Assembly: GCA_002437725.1 (NCBI GenBank)
Contig: DJRF01000022.1
Span: 1 to 64,000 of the forward strand
Source: Treponema sp. UBA6367
GTDB lineage: Bacteria > Spirochaetota > Spirochaetia > Treponematales > Treponemataceae
Direction of reading: 5' to 3'
DNA length: 64,000 bases
How positions within the stretch are numbered: position 1 is the stretch's first letter; each line of letters starts with the position of its first letter. The notes under the pieces were generated by a model. It did not search any database. It saw nothing but the letters and a program-made list of their open reading frames with translations, and was not told the origin of the DNA. Made by a program: the position numbers and the translations under genes. This document shows, piece after piece, positions 63,261 through 64,000 of this stretch.

Positions 63261-64000
63261 CTAATTTTCTTCTTCGTATAGAACTTTTTGACTTTTACGG
63301 ATATACGAATACTGGTTTCTTGCTTTTTTGCTATAGCGGACGCCCAAATTCAGCTGGTACAGCCAGGCAAGATGAAAAGGCTGAACCAAGCGATTTGTGC
63401 CGAAGTTCGGGTAATCCAAGGAAAAAGTTCCGTCCAAAAGAATAGTCCACCCAGAAGACAAAGGCAGTTCCATTCCCACAAGACCGCCTCCTCCAAGGTA
63501 ATGAAGGTGATATTCATCTGTAAGCTGGTACATATAGTGCAAGCCTGCCCCGAATTTCAGGCGAACGTATTTCCACATATCCGCTTCCAAAATCGGACCT
63601 GCAAAAAGGTCGAACGCATAAAGAACTGTTTGCTTTGGAAACTGCTTTACATCGTTGAACTGATTGTAAAAAGGGTAAAAGGCGGAAACTCTGATTACAG
63701 AATTTACCGGCTTCATGTACTTTGTTTGAATTTGAAAAAACGCTCCCAAAAAAGTGTTCTGCCAAACATAGTTATTCCTGCCGCTTTGAGTCTGAATCCT
63801 AGTAACCTGAGCAAGGGCTGCACCTTCATTAAAAACAATGAACGGTTTTTGCTTTATTTCCGGAAAGCCAGTTTTTTCGTTTATTTTTGGACTTTCTGCA
63901 GAATTTTCTACGTGATTTTCCGACTCTTCGAGAACCTGGCAAAAAATTGCAGAAGAAAAAATCAGAGTTGCAAAAGCAAAGAAAATTTTTTTTGTATATT
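63261..64000 (-). CDS. Envelope protein, beta-barrel-like (N-terminus cut by the window edge)
   Basis: The frame is open from 63261 to the window edge at 64000 (about 246 residues visible). Near the edge it reads KKIFFAFATLIFSSAIFCQ, a signal peptide, so the start codon lies only a few bases beyond the window. The mature part alternates aromatic and polar residues (VIRVSAFYPFYNQFNDV, KFGAGLHYMYQLTDEYHLHY, GWTILLDGTFSLDYPN, LYQLNLGVRYSKK), as in transmembrane beta-strands of outer-membrane proteins. An internal TTG at 63749 is unlikely as start. The function is unknown. Confidence 0.7.
   Translation of the reverse strand, partial: YTKKIFFAFATLIFSSAIFCQVLEESENHVENSAESPKINEKTGFPEIKQKPFIVFNEGAALAQVTRIQTQSGRNNYVWQNTFLGAFFQIQTKYMKPVNSVIRVSAFYPFYNQFNDVKQFPKQTVLYAFDLFAGPILEADMWKYVRLKFGAGLHYMYQLTDEYHLHYLGGGGLVGMELPLSSGWTILLDGTFSLDYPNFGTNRLVQPFHLAWLYQLNLGVRYSKKARNQYSYIRKSQKVLYEEEN

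Noticed and set aside
63261..63749. A complete 162-residue protein starting at the TTG at 63749
   Set aside because: The frame stays open to the window edge and begins there with a signal peptide, so the gene is longer and cut by the window.
1..64000. CRISPR array
   Set aside because: No series of regularly spaced 20-40 bp direct repeats was seen; the repeats present are dispersed singles or one tandem pair.
1..64000. Insertion sequence or prophage
   Set aside because: No transposase, integrase, terminase, capsid or portal frame is present. Repeats A and the foldbacks are non-coding.

Overview
The window looks like a chromosomal segment of a low-G+C, host- or gut/oral-associated spirochaete of the Treponema type. 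This is an inference from gene content: an HprK/HPr pair with no PTS transport genes beside it, a DUF1015 protein, several class III adenylate cyclases with a two-domain cyclic-nucleotide-binding regulator, secreted lipoproteins, a bacterial-Ig/GH13 amylase pair, a PASTA protein without kinase and a membrane-anchored HU-like protein. Most genes lie on the minus strand in compact operons.

Layout. 0-5 kb: a secreted protein, pgsA, a cytidylate-kinase-like protein and a lipoprotein/LysM pair. 5-8.4 kb: a PC4-like protein and the operon hprK-ptsH-lexA-holA. 8.4-17.9 kb: raiA, rpoN, a DUF1015 gene, recQ, tRNA-Leu, yifB/comM, a PHP phosphoesterase and a double-CNB regulator. 17.9-23.3 kb: tRNA-Thr with a duplicated 3' end, DAHP synthase, an orphan adenine methyltransferase, metY and a stand-alone AICAR transformylase. 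23.3-27.5 kb: an accessory/defence patch with a RelB antitoxin and a nonsense-interrupted YafQ toxin, a decayed antitoxin/PIN pair, an AAA ATPase with a small unknown partner, and an orphan HsdS. 27.8-33 kb: argC, adenylate cyclase, and a GGDEF-EAL-PAS protein. 33-39.3 kb: operon def-fmt-PASTA-aroDE-rpiA-rluA. 39.5-43.6 kb: a HisA-HisI-HisE fusion, hisD and an AEC transporter. 43.6-47.5 kb: a huge propeller/Y_Y_Y adenylate cyclase and a divergent lipoprotein. 47.7-53.5 kb: tRNA-Cys, an ECF transporter with both ATPases and EcfT in one chain, a DnaA-box cluster, a STAS/zinc-ribbon protein and argS. 53.5-57.7 kb: an HD-GYP protein, HU, HU-TM-LysM and gdhA. 58-64 kb: amylase and Ig-repeat lipoproteins, a broken antitoxin/PIN pair and the start of an envelope protein.

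The less expected content is between the genes. Three families of structured repeats recur with fixed positions relative to genes. Family A (three copies, about 208 bp foldback) lies upstream of genes. Family B (two copies, four hairpins with compensatory base changes) lies in 5' leaders ending at the Shine-Dalgarno site. Family C (four copies, about 73 bp, two covarying hairpins) lies in the sense orientation downstream of genes. About ten genes lack a Shine-Dalgarno sequence and instead have a good -10 hexamer 6-11 nt before the start codon, so leaderless or nearly leaderless mRNAs look common. Two toxin-antitoxin modules carry four in-frame UAA/UAG codons without any frameshift.

All calls were made by reading sequence and translation; no database search, folding program or composition calculation was run.
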